This document shows, piece by piece, positions 8,682 through 16,392 of a stretch of DNA of 64,000 nt. Made by a program: the position numbers and the translations under genes. The notes under the pieces were generated by a model that searched no databases, was not told the origin of the DNA, and saw only the letters and a list, made by a program, of their open reading frames with translations. Source of the DNA: UBA11346 sp038203025 (GTDB lineage: Bacteria; Planctomycetota; UBA11346); the NCBI GenBank assembly GCA_038203025.1, contig JBBREK010000002.1, positions 1 through 64,000 of the forward strand. The letters are read 5' to 3'. Position 1 is the stretch's first letter; each line of letters begins with the position of its first letter.

Positions 8682-9400
8682 GCTGGCTCCGTGAGGGCTG
8701 CTGCGACGGCGATGGCGCCGGCGGTGAGGTGGGGCAGGGGATCGACGGCGGCCTCGCCGACCAGACCGAGGGCCAGAGGCGGATGCCCGGCGACCGCGAC
8801 GGCGATGGCCGCGGCGCCGTAGCCCGGCCGGCCCCAGCCGTCGATGCGCAGTACGCCATCGACCAGGCGCTTGCGTGACTCGGCCAGGCAGGCGGCGGGC
8901 GTCTCCGGCGTGCCGGCGGTCGGCCGTTCCCAGCCGTAGCGCTTGGCCGCAAGTTCCAGGCAGCCACGCGCCGCCTTGACCGGCTGATCCAGCAACAGGC
9001 GCAGCCCGACCACCGACAGGTGCAGCGGCCAGCCGCCGGCCACCGCCGACACCGCTTCGCCGCCTGGTGAGCAGCGATGCAGATACAGCACCTGATCGCG
9101 ATGCAACGCGGCCAGCGAGGTCTGCAGTCCGCTGCTGCGCGCCAGCGCGGTGATCGCGACGCGGGTCCGCTCTACGGCCGGCAGCCGGCCAGCCGCCGCG
9201 CCGGCCAGCGCCAGCACACCGAGGTCGGGCGCGAACGAATGGTAGGATGGCTTCCTGACATAGCCGTACCGAGCCAGCACCGCCAGGGTGCGCGAGACGT
9301 TGGAGACATGCAGGCCGACGCGCTCGGCGATGGCGGTAGCGGTCAGCGGCGCCTCGGCCTCGGCGAGGATGCGCAGGATGTTGAGCCCGGTGGTCAGCAC
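8678..9400 (-). CDS. IclR-family transcriptional regulator
   Basis: About 240 aa. An N-terminal winged helix (LRILAEAEAPLTATAIAERVGLHVSNVSRTLAVLARYGYVRK) is followed by an effector domain with VLYLHRCSPGGEAVSAVAGGWPLHLSVVGLRLLLD, normal for IclR proteins. There is no ATG in frame at the proper place; GTG at 9400 gives the best length, TTG at 9406 is next. The start is 10 bases from a perfect palindrome (9410-9430), likely its operator. Stop overlaps the FAD oxidoreductase start, so it probably controls that gene and itself. Confidence 0.85.
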   Translation of the reverse strand: MLTTGLNILRILAEAEAPLTATAIAERVGLHVSNVSRTLAVLARYGYVRKPSYHSFAPDLGVLALAGAAAGRLPAVERTRVAITALARSSGLQTSLAALHRDQVLYLHRCSPGGEAVSAVAGGWPLHLSVVGLRLLLDQPVKAARGCLELAAKRYGWERPTAGTPETPAACLAESRKRLVDGVLRIDGWGRPGYGAAAIAVAVAGHPPLALGLVGEAAVDPLPHLTAGAIAVAAALTEPA

Positions 9401-9409
9401 ACCCAAAGC

Positions 9410-9430
9410 ATATTGCGAATATCGCAATAT
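9410..9430. promoter_or_regulatory. Perfect palindrome, probable IclR operator
   Basis: Arms ATATTGCGA (9410-9418) and TCGCAATAT (9422-9430) around a 3-base centre. It is AT-rich within a GC-rich region and sits between the IclR start and the divergent gene at 9504, 37 bases upstream of the -35 box of that gene. Confidence 0.6.
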
Positions 9431-9466
9431 ACAAGCAGGCCGCGCAACACCTGCGCGGAACACGGG

Positions 9467-9495
9467 TTGTGCAAATGGGCCAGGATGGGTATCCT
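9467..9495 (+). promoter_or_regulatory. Promoter of exopolysaccharide locus, TTGTGC-N17-TATCCT
   Basis: TTGTGC 9467-9472, TATCCT 9490-9495, spacing 17. GCCGCCCG then leads directly to the ATG at 9504, leaving at most a few bases of leader. Same -10/GCCG core as at 5087, 58442 and 63325. Confidence 0.55.
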
Positions 9496-9503
9496 GCCGC
9501 CCG

Positions 9504-10508
9504 ATGCCCGACGAACAGGCTCCGTCACCAGCAGCGAAATCCGGCCTCGAGGACCTCGAGCGCCGCCTCGCCTCGTTCGAGCAGTCGACCAAGCGCCTCG
9601 GCCGTTCGGTCAACGACCTGGCCGAGCCCGGCCACACCTCCCCGACCCGCCCCGCCACCCGCCGCCTGAGCGACGGCGGTGGCAGCGACCACCGCAGCGA
9701 GGACATCAGCGGCCTGCGCCCGGCGATGGCCGCGCAGGGGCCGCAGACTGGGGCGCTGACGGCGCGGGCACGGGGCGGAGCTGGCCCGACACCGGGCTTC
9801 ACCTCGGCCTTCGGCAAGCCGGCAATCCCAGAAGCGCCGACGCCAACTCCCGCCCAGCACACGGAACAGATTTTTCGCGCGGAAATCCGGGCTGCCCAGG
9901 TCCGGCCACAGCGCTGGCGCTGGATCGCCATCGGCGGTGGATCAGCAGCGCTGCTCGCCCTGCTGCTGCTGCCGCGACTCTTCCCGGTCCTGCGCGAAGG
10001 GGCGGTTTGGGCGGAGGAATCCAGCGCCACCGCCAACGCCAGCGGCCTCGTCGCCGCCATCCCCATCCGCGTTGGCGACCACGTCGTCGCGGGCCAAGAA
10101 ATCCTACGCATCGCCAACGCTCCCCAATTGGCCCCGCACGATGGCACCGTTGTCCGACTGTTCGTGTCAGTCGGACAGCGCATCGCTGCTGGCGAAGCGT
10201 TGGCTTCGCTAGCTAAGCCACCCGTGCGTGTGGTGGCATCACTACCCACCTCCCTGACTCCGCTGATCGGCGACCGGGTGCGCGTCCGGCTGCTGGGTGA
10301 GGACCGCTGGATCGATGCGGCCGTCGAGGCAGTGCTCGAGGCCGGTTCCGCAGGGGCCGGCAATGCGACACAGAGGCGGGTCGTGCTGCTTCCCGCCCCA
10401 TCACCGCAACCGCTGCTACTCAATCAGGGGGCCCAATCCATGCTCCTGGGTCCGCCCAACACCGGCCGGCAGTTCCTTGCCGCCATTCGGCTCGCCCTGC
10501 CATGGTGA
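9504..10508 (+). CDS. Membrane-anchored HlyD/biotinyl-lipoyl-like protein
   Basis: 334 aa. Residues 1-138 are a disordered, Pro/Ala/Gly-rich cytoplasmic region beginning with a short coiled stretch (LEDLERRLASFEQSTKRL). One membrane helix (140-160) is followed by two half-motifs of a lipoyl-like hairpin, SGLVAAIPIRVGDHVVAGQEILRI (180-203) and HDGTVVRLFVSVGQRIAAGEALASL (212-236), and a beta domain as in membrane-fusion proteins. It lacks the long alpha-hairpin of true HlyD. First gene of the export operon, overlapping the SLBB gene by 7 bases, so a role in polysaccharide export is inferred. ATG chosen from the adjacent promoter. Confidence 0.65.
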   Translation: MPDEQAPSPAAKSGLEDLERRLASFEQSTKRLGRSVNDLAEPGHTSPTRPATRRLSDGGGSDHRSEDISGLRPAMAAQGPQTGALTARARGGAGPTPGFTSAFGKPAIPEAPTPTPAQHTEQIFRAEIRAAQVRPQRWRWIAIGGGSAALLALLLLPRLFPVLREGAVWAEESSATANASGLVAAIPIRVGDHVVAGQEILRIANAPQLAPHDGTVVRLFVSVGQRIAAGEALASLAKPPVRVVASLPTSLTPLIGDRVRVRLLGEDRWIDAAVEAVLEAGSAGAGNATQRRVVLLPAPSPQPLLLNQGAQSMLLGPPNTGRQFLAAIRLALPW

Positions 10509-11308
10509 TGCGCCTGCTCGTGCTGGCGTTGTGCTGCACCGCCCTGATGGCGGCCGAGGCTTACCAGCTCTTTCCGGGCGACCTCATCCGCATCGAGGTC
10601 TATGGTAATCCAGACCTCACCACTGAAGCGCGGGTCCCAGCGGGTGGCGAGCTCACCTTCCCGCTGATCGGCGCGGTGCCTGGCGTCGCAGGCCGCAGCG
10701 CCGAAGCCCTGTCCAGCGAACTCACCGCCAAGCTGGCTGATGGCTACATCCGCAACCCGTCGGTCACCGTGCAGGTGCGCGAATACGGCCCGCGCACAGC
10801 ATGGGTGGTCGGCGCCGTCAAGGCTCCGGGGCCGGTGAAGCTTGATCCGTTGCGGCCCAGCAGTGCCCAACAGGCAATCGGCGCCGCTGGCGGCTACGAC
10901 GAGGACGCCGACCGGAGTGCAACCCAGGTAGTGCGTGACGATCCGGCCAAGCCTGGACAGAAGGCGGCCCTGCCGCTACCGCACGACCAGATCGGGCAGC
11001 AGGACGTCGAGTTGCGCCACGGCGACGTCATCGTGGTTCCACGGGCCGACCGGATCTTCGTCCTCGGCCAAGTGCAGTATCCGCGTGCCGTGCCCATCCC
11101 CTCGCGAGAGACCCTGACGGTGAGCAAAGCCATCTCCCTCGCCGGCGGGTTCGGCCGCTACGCCAAGGACAGCAGGGTCCAGCTTGTACGCCGGGATGTG
11201 CAGCCATTGGTCGTTGACGTCAGGGCTGTGCTCGATGGTGAGGCCGGAGCTGTCGATCCCGAGCTGAAAGCCGGAGACACCGTCTTCGTGCCGGAGAGCC
11301 GCTTCTGA
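10502..11308 (+). CDS. Polysaccharide export protein (Wza-like, SLBB domains)
   Basis: 268 aa exported protein. Signal peptide MRLLVLALCCTALMAAEA, then a Poly_export domain (YQLFPGDLIRIEVYGNPDLTTEARV..., about 20-97), a first SLBB domain (TAWVVGAVKAPGPVKLD..., 98-150) and a second (IFVLGQVQYPRAVPIPSRETLTV..., 185-265) ending VFVPESRF. No lipobox cysteine at the cleavage site, unlike Wza. It would form the periplasmic/outer-membrane exit of the polysaccharide. ATG at 10502 or 10508 (TGATG overlap with the previous stop); 10508 gives the cleaner signal peptide. Confidence 0.9.
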   Translation: MVMRLLVLALCCTALMAAEAYQLFPGDLIRIEVYGNPDLTTEARVPAGGELTFPLIGAVPGVAGRSAEALSSELTAKLADGYIRNPSVTVQVREYGPRTAWVVGAVKAPGPVKLDPLRPSSAQQAIGAAGGYDEDADRSATQVVRDDPAKPGQKAALPLPHDQIGQQDVELRHGDVIVVPRADRIFVLGQVQYPRAVPIPSRETLTVSKAISLAGGFGRYAKDSRVQLVRRDVQPLVVDVRAVLDGEAGAVDPELKAGDTVFVPESRF

Positions 11309-11331
11309 GCCGCGTAGCGCTCCTCACTGCC

Positions 11332-12600
11332 TTGCTCGCCGTCGTGGCGCTGCTGCCAGCAGAGGAGGCCGAGTCACCCCAGGACCGGCCGGCACCGGTT
11401 CTGCGCGGCTTCGTCCCCTACACCGAGGTCGAGAACGACGACACGGCTGTCGCAGTCGACGGCTTCAAGTTACTGCCGTTGGGTCGCCTAGAAGCCGGAG
11501 ACCGGGCCTGGGGATTCCATCCCAAGGCCCTGGTAGGCATCGCCCTGGACGGCAATCCGCTGATGTCGCCGGACCAGGCAGACAGCGACCTCCAGACCCG
11601 GGTTGGAATTGGCTTCGAACTGCGCGGCATCGGTCGCGATGGCTGGAGCGGTGGGATCGACGCGATGCTGCGCCACCAGCAATACGCTGAGACGAGCGGT
11701 CGCAATTTCACCGGCGGCGACGCCAGGGTCCAGGTCGTCCGCACCGGCCAGACCGGCCGCTTGGCCGCTACCGGCTCCTGGGAGCGCTCCGCAGAGCCGG
11801 TCATCGATCTGCCCCAGCAGCTGGAGCGCGAGCGCTTTGCCGCTAAGGCCGCCCTGTCGAACGAGACCCGCCGCAGTCGCGTGCTGCTGGAGGCGGGCTG
11901 GGATAGCCTCGACTATCTCGAGGATGCTCCTGGATTCGATCGCAATGCCCGCGACTACCAGCGCTGGTCGGCGAAGGGCTCCTGGTGCCTGATCGGGGCC
12001 TTCGACAGCCTGCTCGGGGTCGAACTGGCCGGTGAAACCGTCGTCCGGCCACCTGCCTCGACCGCCAACCCCTATGATAGCATCTCGCTGGGTGGACGGT
12101 GGCGTCACGCCCTGGGCCGCCGGCTTGTCAGCGACCTGCGCCTCGGCGGCAGCCTGCAGGCCTATGCCGACGACACGCTCGGCGTGAGCGCCAACGACGA
12201 CCACCTCTTGTTGTCGCCGACCTTCGACGCCCGCTTGATCTGGGCCGTCGATGAACGCTCGACTGCAGTGCTGGGCATCTCGCACAAGCTTGCCGAGGGC
12301 GTCACCGCCTCTGCTAACGCCTCCGAGATGACGGCGTTGGAAGCCAGCCTGCGGCTGCGACTGCTCGACCGCCTCGACGCCGTCGGCACGCTGTGGCATG
12401 CGCACCGGATCGACTCCGCTCCGACCGGCCCCTCCGGCACCGAGCAGCTCGATGACTCGTATGTTCGCGGCGGCCTAGACTATCGTCTGAGCAACGGCCT
12501 CGGCGTACGCCTATGGGCCTCGTGGCAGGGCCACGAGGCCGCGATCAGTTCTGATTACCGCCGATTGGTGGTCGGGCTAGAGCTGGTGGCAGCGTTGTAG
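11332..12600 (+). CDS. Outer-membrane beta-barrel protein of the polysaccharide locus
   Basis: About 422-431 aa. After a signal sequence and a short linker, the chain alternates polar and hydrophobic residues in strand-sized units with aromatic girdles (WSGGIDAMLRHQQYAETSG, GLGVRLWASWQGHEAAISSDYRRLVVGLELVAAL) and ends in a terminal strand, as in the BBP2_2 outer-membrane family found beside capsule genes. TTG at 11332 is the first standard start but leaves a stunted signal peptide; CTG at 11305, overlapping the previous stop (CTGA), would give SRVALLTALLAVVALLPAEEA. Probably the outer-membrane partner of the SLBB protein. Its 3' end overlaps the VanZ-like gene by 56 bases. Confidence 0.75.
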   Translation: MLAVVALLPAEEAESPQDRPAPVLRGFVPYTEVENDDTAVAVDGFKLLPLGRLEAGDRAWGFHPKALVGIALDGNPLMSPDQADSDLQTRVGIGFELRGIGRDGWSGGIDAMLRHQQYAETSGRNFTGGDARVQVVRTGQTGRLAATGSWERSAEPVIDLPQQLERERFAAKAALSNETRRSRVLLEAGWDSLDYLEDAPGFDRNARDYQRWSAKGSWCLIGAFDSLLGVELAGETVVRPPASTANPYDSISLGGRWRHALGRRLVSDLRLGGSLQAYADDTLGVSANDDHLLLSPTFDARLIWAVDERSTAVLGISHKLAEGVTASANASEMTALEASLRLRLLDRLDAVGTLWHAHRIDSAPTGPSGTEQLDDSYVRGGLDYRLSNGLGVRLWASWQGHEAAISSDYRRLVVGLELVAAL

Positions 12601-13087
12601 TCCGACGGCCTGCGACCGGCAGGCGGCGCAGCAGCAGGAGCAGAGGAATGGCGATGGCGACCCCCACGAGATCGCCGACCTGGTCGCCCCACTCGAAGGT
12701 GCGCGCCGCCGAGCCAAGCTGGGCCAATTCATCCGCGATGGCGATCGGGACGAACAGAGCAGCCGGGAGCCAGGGCAACATCCGCGGCGTGAACAGCCGT
12801 GTGCCCAGGCCGAGCCACAGCATGACCAGCAGGCTGGTGATGATATGGAGGTGGAAGTCCGACCGCAGCAGTAGCGGGGGATTGGCGCCGACGCCATACC
12901 ACGCCTGGAGGCCCAGGATCAGACCGTGGATACGAGCCGCGTCCAGCCAGGCCAGCCCGGCCAAGAGGCCGAGGGCACAGCCCCAGCCGATCCATAGCGC
13001 AAGCAGGAGGCCGACCGGAACCATACCCCATGGTCGCAGCGGGAGCGGCCTCCTCAAGCTGGCGATCGGCGGTTCTCGCTCCATCAT
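12545..13087 (-). CDS. VanZ-like membrane protein
   Basis: 180 aa with four to five membrane helices. The signatures DFHLHIITSLLVMLWLGLG and AIADELAQLGSAARTFEWGDQVGDLVGVAIAI match the VanZ-like family (D..H....F, DE..Q......R..e..D...n..G). Such proteins often accompany exopolysaccharide or exosortase loci, with no proven reaction. Divergent from the chain-length gene (12 bases apart) and convergent with the barrel gene, so it is the only minus-strand gene between 9504 and 17200. ATG at 13087 or 13084. Confidence 0.8.
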   Translation of the reverse strand: MMEREPPIASLRRPLPLRPWGMVPVGLLLALWIGWGCALGLLAGLAWLDAARIHGLILGLQAWYGVGANPPLLLRSDFHLHIITSLLVMLWLGLGTRLFTPRMLPWLPAALFVPIAIADELAQLGSAARTFEWGDQVGDLVGVAIAIPLLLLLRRLPVAGRRTTTLPPALARPPIGGNQN

Positions 13088-13099
13088 CGCTCCTGTCGT

Positions 13100-15118
13100 A
13101 TGATCCCTCCGACCGAGACCCCGCTCCAACTCGCCGATCTGTGGGCCATGCTCGTGCGACGGCGGCACGTGGCCGGCCTGGTGGCGATGGCCGTGGCCCT
13201 GGGCGTGCTTGTGCTGCCGACAGTCGCCAGTCCGACGTTGTACCGGGCTGAAGCGACGCTGACACTGCTGCGTGGACTCAAGCCGGTCAGCTTCGGCAAC
13301 GACACCGCACCCACGCTGGTGCCGGAGCAGATGGTCAATACCCAGCGTGAACTACTGGCCTCCAAGGATGTGCTTGAGGCAGCACTGGTGATGGGCGGCC
13401 TGACCGCGAATCCAACCTACGCCGGGGCCGCCGACCCGCTGTCCCTCCTGCAACGCCGCCTGCGCACCAACGTGGTACGGAACTCGTGGGTCATCGCCGT
13501 CACCTTCGATGATGAGGACCCGGTGCGCGCCGAGACCGGCCTTCAGTCGGTACTCGACGCCTACCTCGCCCACCAGGCCACCCGGGCCCGGGCGAGCAGC
13601 GCAGAAGACCTCTCCTTCGTCAAAACACAGCTGGCCGGTGCGGCGGCGAAGCTGCTCACGGCGCGCAATGCCGAGCGCGTCTTCCGTGCAAAGCACAGCA
13701 TCGCCAGCACGGATCCCGACCACAACCATATCACCGCACGCATCCAGACCCTGGCCGAGCGCCAAGCGATCATCGACGATAGGCTGGCCGCCAGTGCCGC
13801 CCTGTTCCGCCAGGTCCGCGCTGCCGACGCCATTGAGGACCGCCAGCAGCGCATGTCGGCCTACCTGCGCATCGACACCATCTCCACCGCCACCGTCGTC
13901 GGCACGCTACAAAAGGACCTCTTCGCCCTGCAAGGGTTGGAGGCGGAACTGTCAGCCAAGTATCTCGACAAACACCCCCGGCTTATCGAGGTGCGCAGCC
14001 ACATCGCCGCCAAGCGAGCGCAACTCGAAGAAACGATCACCGGCGCCCGCGCCTCCATCGAAGCCGATGTCGCGCTGCTCACAGAGCAGCGTGCCGAGTT
14101 GGCCCACGCCCAGGAGGACCTGCGCTCCGATCTCAACAGCTACCGCGAGTACCTTGTAGACCTGCAGCGCCTCAGCTTGGAATCCCAGGCGTTACAGAAG
14201 GTGCACGACGAACTGCAGACACGCCAAGCGCAGCTGACTTCCATCGCTAGCTACGACGAGCGAAAGATGAGCATCGATGGCCGGCCGCGCAGCGCGGTAA
14301 TGCCGAAGCAACTCGGCAGCGGCCCCCTCGCCGCACTCGCCCTTCTCGCGGCGATCGCCGCTGGAGTGTCCGCCGCCGCGGTGGCCGACAGCGTCGACCG
14401 CACGGTGCGCGATGGGCGCCAGCTGCGCACAACCACCGGCCTGCCCCTGTTTGCCAGCCTCCCGGCCATCCCCGGCGTGACCAGCCTGCGCCAGTCCGGC
14501 CCCGCCGAACCGCCGCGCCTCGCCGAAGCGATGCGCGGCCTGTGGACGGCCCTGCGCTATGCCGCCCCCGGCGACGGTTGCCGCATCATCCTGGTGGCCT
14601 CGCCAGATGCCGGGGACGGTCGCACCACCCTTGCCGCCCGGCTGGCCGCCGGTGCGGCGCTGGCCGGTGCCCGCATCCTGCTGGTCGATGCCGATCTGCG
14701 CCGACCCAGCCAGGCCACGCAGTTTGGCGAGGCGCGCCCCGTCGGCCTGGTCGATCTGCTGTCCGGCGTGCCCGAACTGTCGCCTTCGCCGACCTTCATC
14801 CCCAACCTTGACCTAATGCCGGCTGGCCAGACGCCGCCAAACCCCGGAGAACTGCTCAACAGTCATTGGCTCGGGGAGTGGCTGGCGCACTGCCGGGACC
14901 ACTACGATGCGGTGGTCCTAGACGCCCCAGCTCTCGCCGACTGTGCCGATGCGCTGGTGCTTGCGGGGCACAGCGATCTCACCTTGCTGCTCGCGCGCTG
15001 CGGCCATTCGCGTATCGATCACCTGTCCGACGCAGTCCAGCTCCTCGCGCCTGTGCACGCCCAGTTACGGGCGGTGCTGCTCGACGGTCAGGCACAGGCG
15101 GGCCACGTCAACGGCTGA
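13100..15118 (+). CDS. Chain-length determinant / BY-kinase-like protein (Wzc-type) with degenerate P-loop
   Basis: 672 aa polysaccharide co-polymerase. Membrane helix about 24-44, Wzz-type periplasmic domain with long coiled coils (about 150-370), second helix near 410-430 after RPRSAVMPKQLG, then a cytoplasmic ATPase domain. Walker A reads SPDAGDGRTT, with Arg where Wzc has Lys in GKST; Walker A' is ILLVDADLRRP and Walker B VVLDAPAL. The C-terminus ends AQAGHVNG without the tyrosine cluster of autophosphorylating BY-kinases. It may control chain length without kinase activity. ATG start; next gene overlaps by TGATG. Confidence 0.87.
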   Translation: MIPPTETPLQLADLWAMLVRRRHVAGLVAMAVALGVLVLPTVASPTLYRAEATLTLLRGLKPVSFGNDTAPTLVPEQMVNTQRELLASKDVLEAALVMGGLTANPTYAGAADPLSLLQRRLRTNVVRNSWVIAVTFDDEDPVRAETGLQSVLDAYLAHQATRARASSAEDLSFVKTQLAGAAAKLLTARNAERVFRAKHSIASTDPDHNHITARIQTLAERQAIIDDRLAASAALFRQVRAADAIEDRQQRMSAYLRIDTISTATVVGTLQKDLFALQGLEAELSAKYLDKHPRLIEVRSHIAAKRAQLEETITGARASIEADVALLTEQRAELAHAQEDLRSDLNSYREYLVDLQRLSLESQALQKVHDELQTRQAQLTSIASYDERKMSIDGRPRSAVMPKQLGSGPLAALALLAAIAAGVSAAAVADSVDRTVRDGRQLRTTTGLPLFASLPAIPGVTSLRQSGPAEPPRLAEAMRGLWTALRYAAPGDGCRIILVASPDAGDGRTTLAARLAAGAALAGARILLVDADLRRPSQATQFGEARPVGLVDLLSGVPELSPSPTFIPNLDLMPAGQTPPNPGELLNSHWLGEWLAHCRDHYDAVVLDAPALADCADALVLAGHSDLTLLLARCGHSRIDHLSDAVQLLAPVHAQLRAVLLDGQAQAGHVNG

Positions 15119-16392
15119 TGGCGACGACCCGCTTCCCTGTCGGTCGCCTCGGGGCGTTGGTCGGCAGCCAAGGCGTCTCGGCCGGCCTCGGCCTGGTCAA
15201 CATCAGCCTTGCTGCCCACGCCCTGCCGGCCGCGGCGTTCGGCATGCTTGTCACCGGCCTCGGTCTGGCCCAGGGCCTGCGGCTTGCCTGCACAATGCAG
15301 TCCTGGCAGGCGCTGATCCGCCACGGCGACGGGGGCGCGCTCCGCCTAGCCGCCTCGCTGGCCTGGCTTGAGCATGCGCTCGGCGCCGCAGCCGGCGGCA
15401 TCCTGCTCGTCATCTTGCACTGCGGCGGCGGCGACGCTCTCGGCCTTGGCCACGCCGGGGTCGAGGCCCTGTCCTGGTTGGCCCTTGGCATGGCCTGCAA
15501 TGCCGCCGATCCCTGGCTCGGCGTCCTTCATGCTCGAGGCCGACAGGGTCTGGCCGCGGCAGTGCAGGCTGGTGGCGCAGTCCTGCGCTGCGGTGGCGTG
15601 ATCCTCGCCGTGGTTGGCGGCGCGGGAATCGGCGGTTTCGTCACCGCCCACATCTGCGCCGATATTGCCGCCACCGTCGCTGCCATCCTCGCTGCCGCTC
15701 ATGTCCTCGGCGCTGACCCGCACCGTCTGCTGCACGCCTGGGTCAGTCCCCTTTCCCCGAAGCGGTTGGCAAAACGCTTCCCGGGACTGGGCAGGCTGCT
15801 CGCCACCGGCTCGATGACCGCCGTCCTCGGCGCTCTCGCCTCGCAGTTCGACGTTCCGCTGGTGGCGCTGGTCCTCGGGCCTGAAGAAGCCGGCCGCTAC
15901 CGACTGGTCCGCGCCCTGGCGGCGCTCGCCCTGGTCGTCTCCGTCCCGGTACGCCAGATGTGCCAAGCGCACTGGACTGGTTCCACCGCGACTCACCTGC
16001 GGTCGATGCTGCTGCGCTCCTGGCTGGTCGCCCTTCCCGCCGGCGTCCTTGGTCTCGCCGTCATCGCGCCATGGCTGGACCGTCTGATGCCGCTGCTGTT
16101 CGGCAATCACGCGCTTGGCCTGGGCGGAGCGGCAACCGTCATGCTGGGAGCGGCCGGACTCGCCGTGCTCGCCGCGCCGGCCCAGGCCGTTCTGGTCATC
16201 CTCCGCCGCGAGTCGTGGATTGCCCTTGGACAGGCCATTCTCGTGATGGTCCACCTCGGTCTCTTGCCTATCCTGGCCGCCGCCGGCGGTCTGGGCTTTG
16301 CCGTGTGGTCCCTTGGTTTCGCCAGCGTGGCAATGGTCCTGACGATCGGGTTGGCGGCCTGGCTGATAAACGGAGGCCACGGTGGGAACTAG
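15118..16392 (+). CDS. Wzx-like polysaccharide flippase (MOP superfamily)
   Basis: 424 aa, about twelve hydrophobic helices, no soluble domain. N-terminal VGSQGVSAGLGLVNISLAAHALPAAAFGMLVTGLGLAQGLRLA matches the start of Wzx/RfbX flippases, and EEAGRYRLVRALAALALVVSVPVRQ resembles their mid-protein loop. Predicted to move undecaprenyl-linked repeat units across the inner membrane. ATG at 15118 overlaps the chain-length gene stop; its own stop overlaps the pyruvyltransferase start, forming a tight operon. Confidence 0.8.
   Translation: MATTRFPVGRLGALVGSQGVSAGLGLVNISLAAHALPAAAFGMLVTGLGLAQGLRLACTMQSWQALIRHGDGGALRLAASLAWLEHALGAAAGGILLVILHCGGGDALGLGHAGVEALSWLALGMACNAADPWLGVLHARGRQGLAAAVQAGGAVLRCGGVILAVVGGAGIGGFVTAHICADIAATVAAILAAAHVLGADPHRLLHAWVSPLSPKRLAKRFPGLGRLLATGSMTAVLGALASQFDVPLVALVLGPEEAGRYRLVRALAALALVVSVPVRQMCQAHWTGSTATHLRSMLLRSWLVALPAGVLGLAVIAPWLDRLMPLLFGNHALGLGGAATVMLGAAGLAVLAAPAQAVLVILRRESWIALGQAILVMVHLGLLPILAAAGGLGFAVWSLGFASVAMVLTIGLAAWLINGGHGGN

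Noticed and set aside
8682..9434. 251-codon N-terminal extension of the FAD oxidoreductase frame
   Set aside because: It overlaps the IclR gene in another frame; the ATG at 8681 with ATGA overlap gives the proper family N-terminus.
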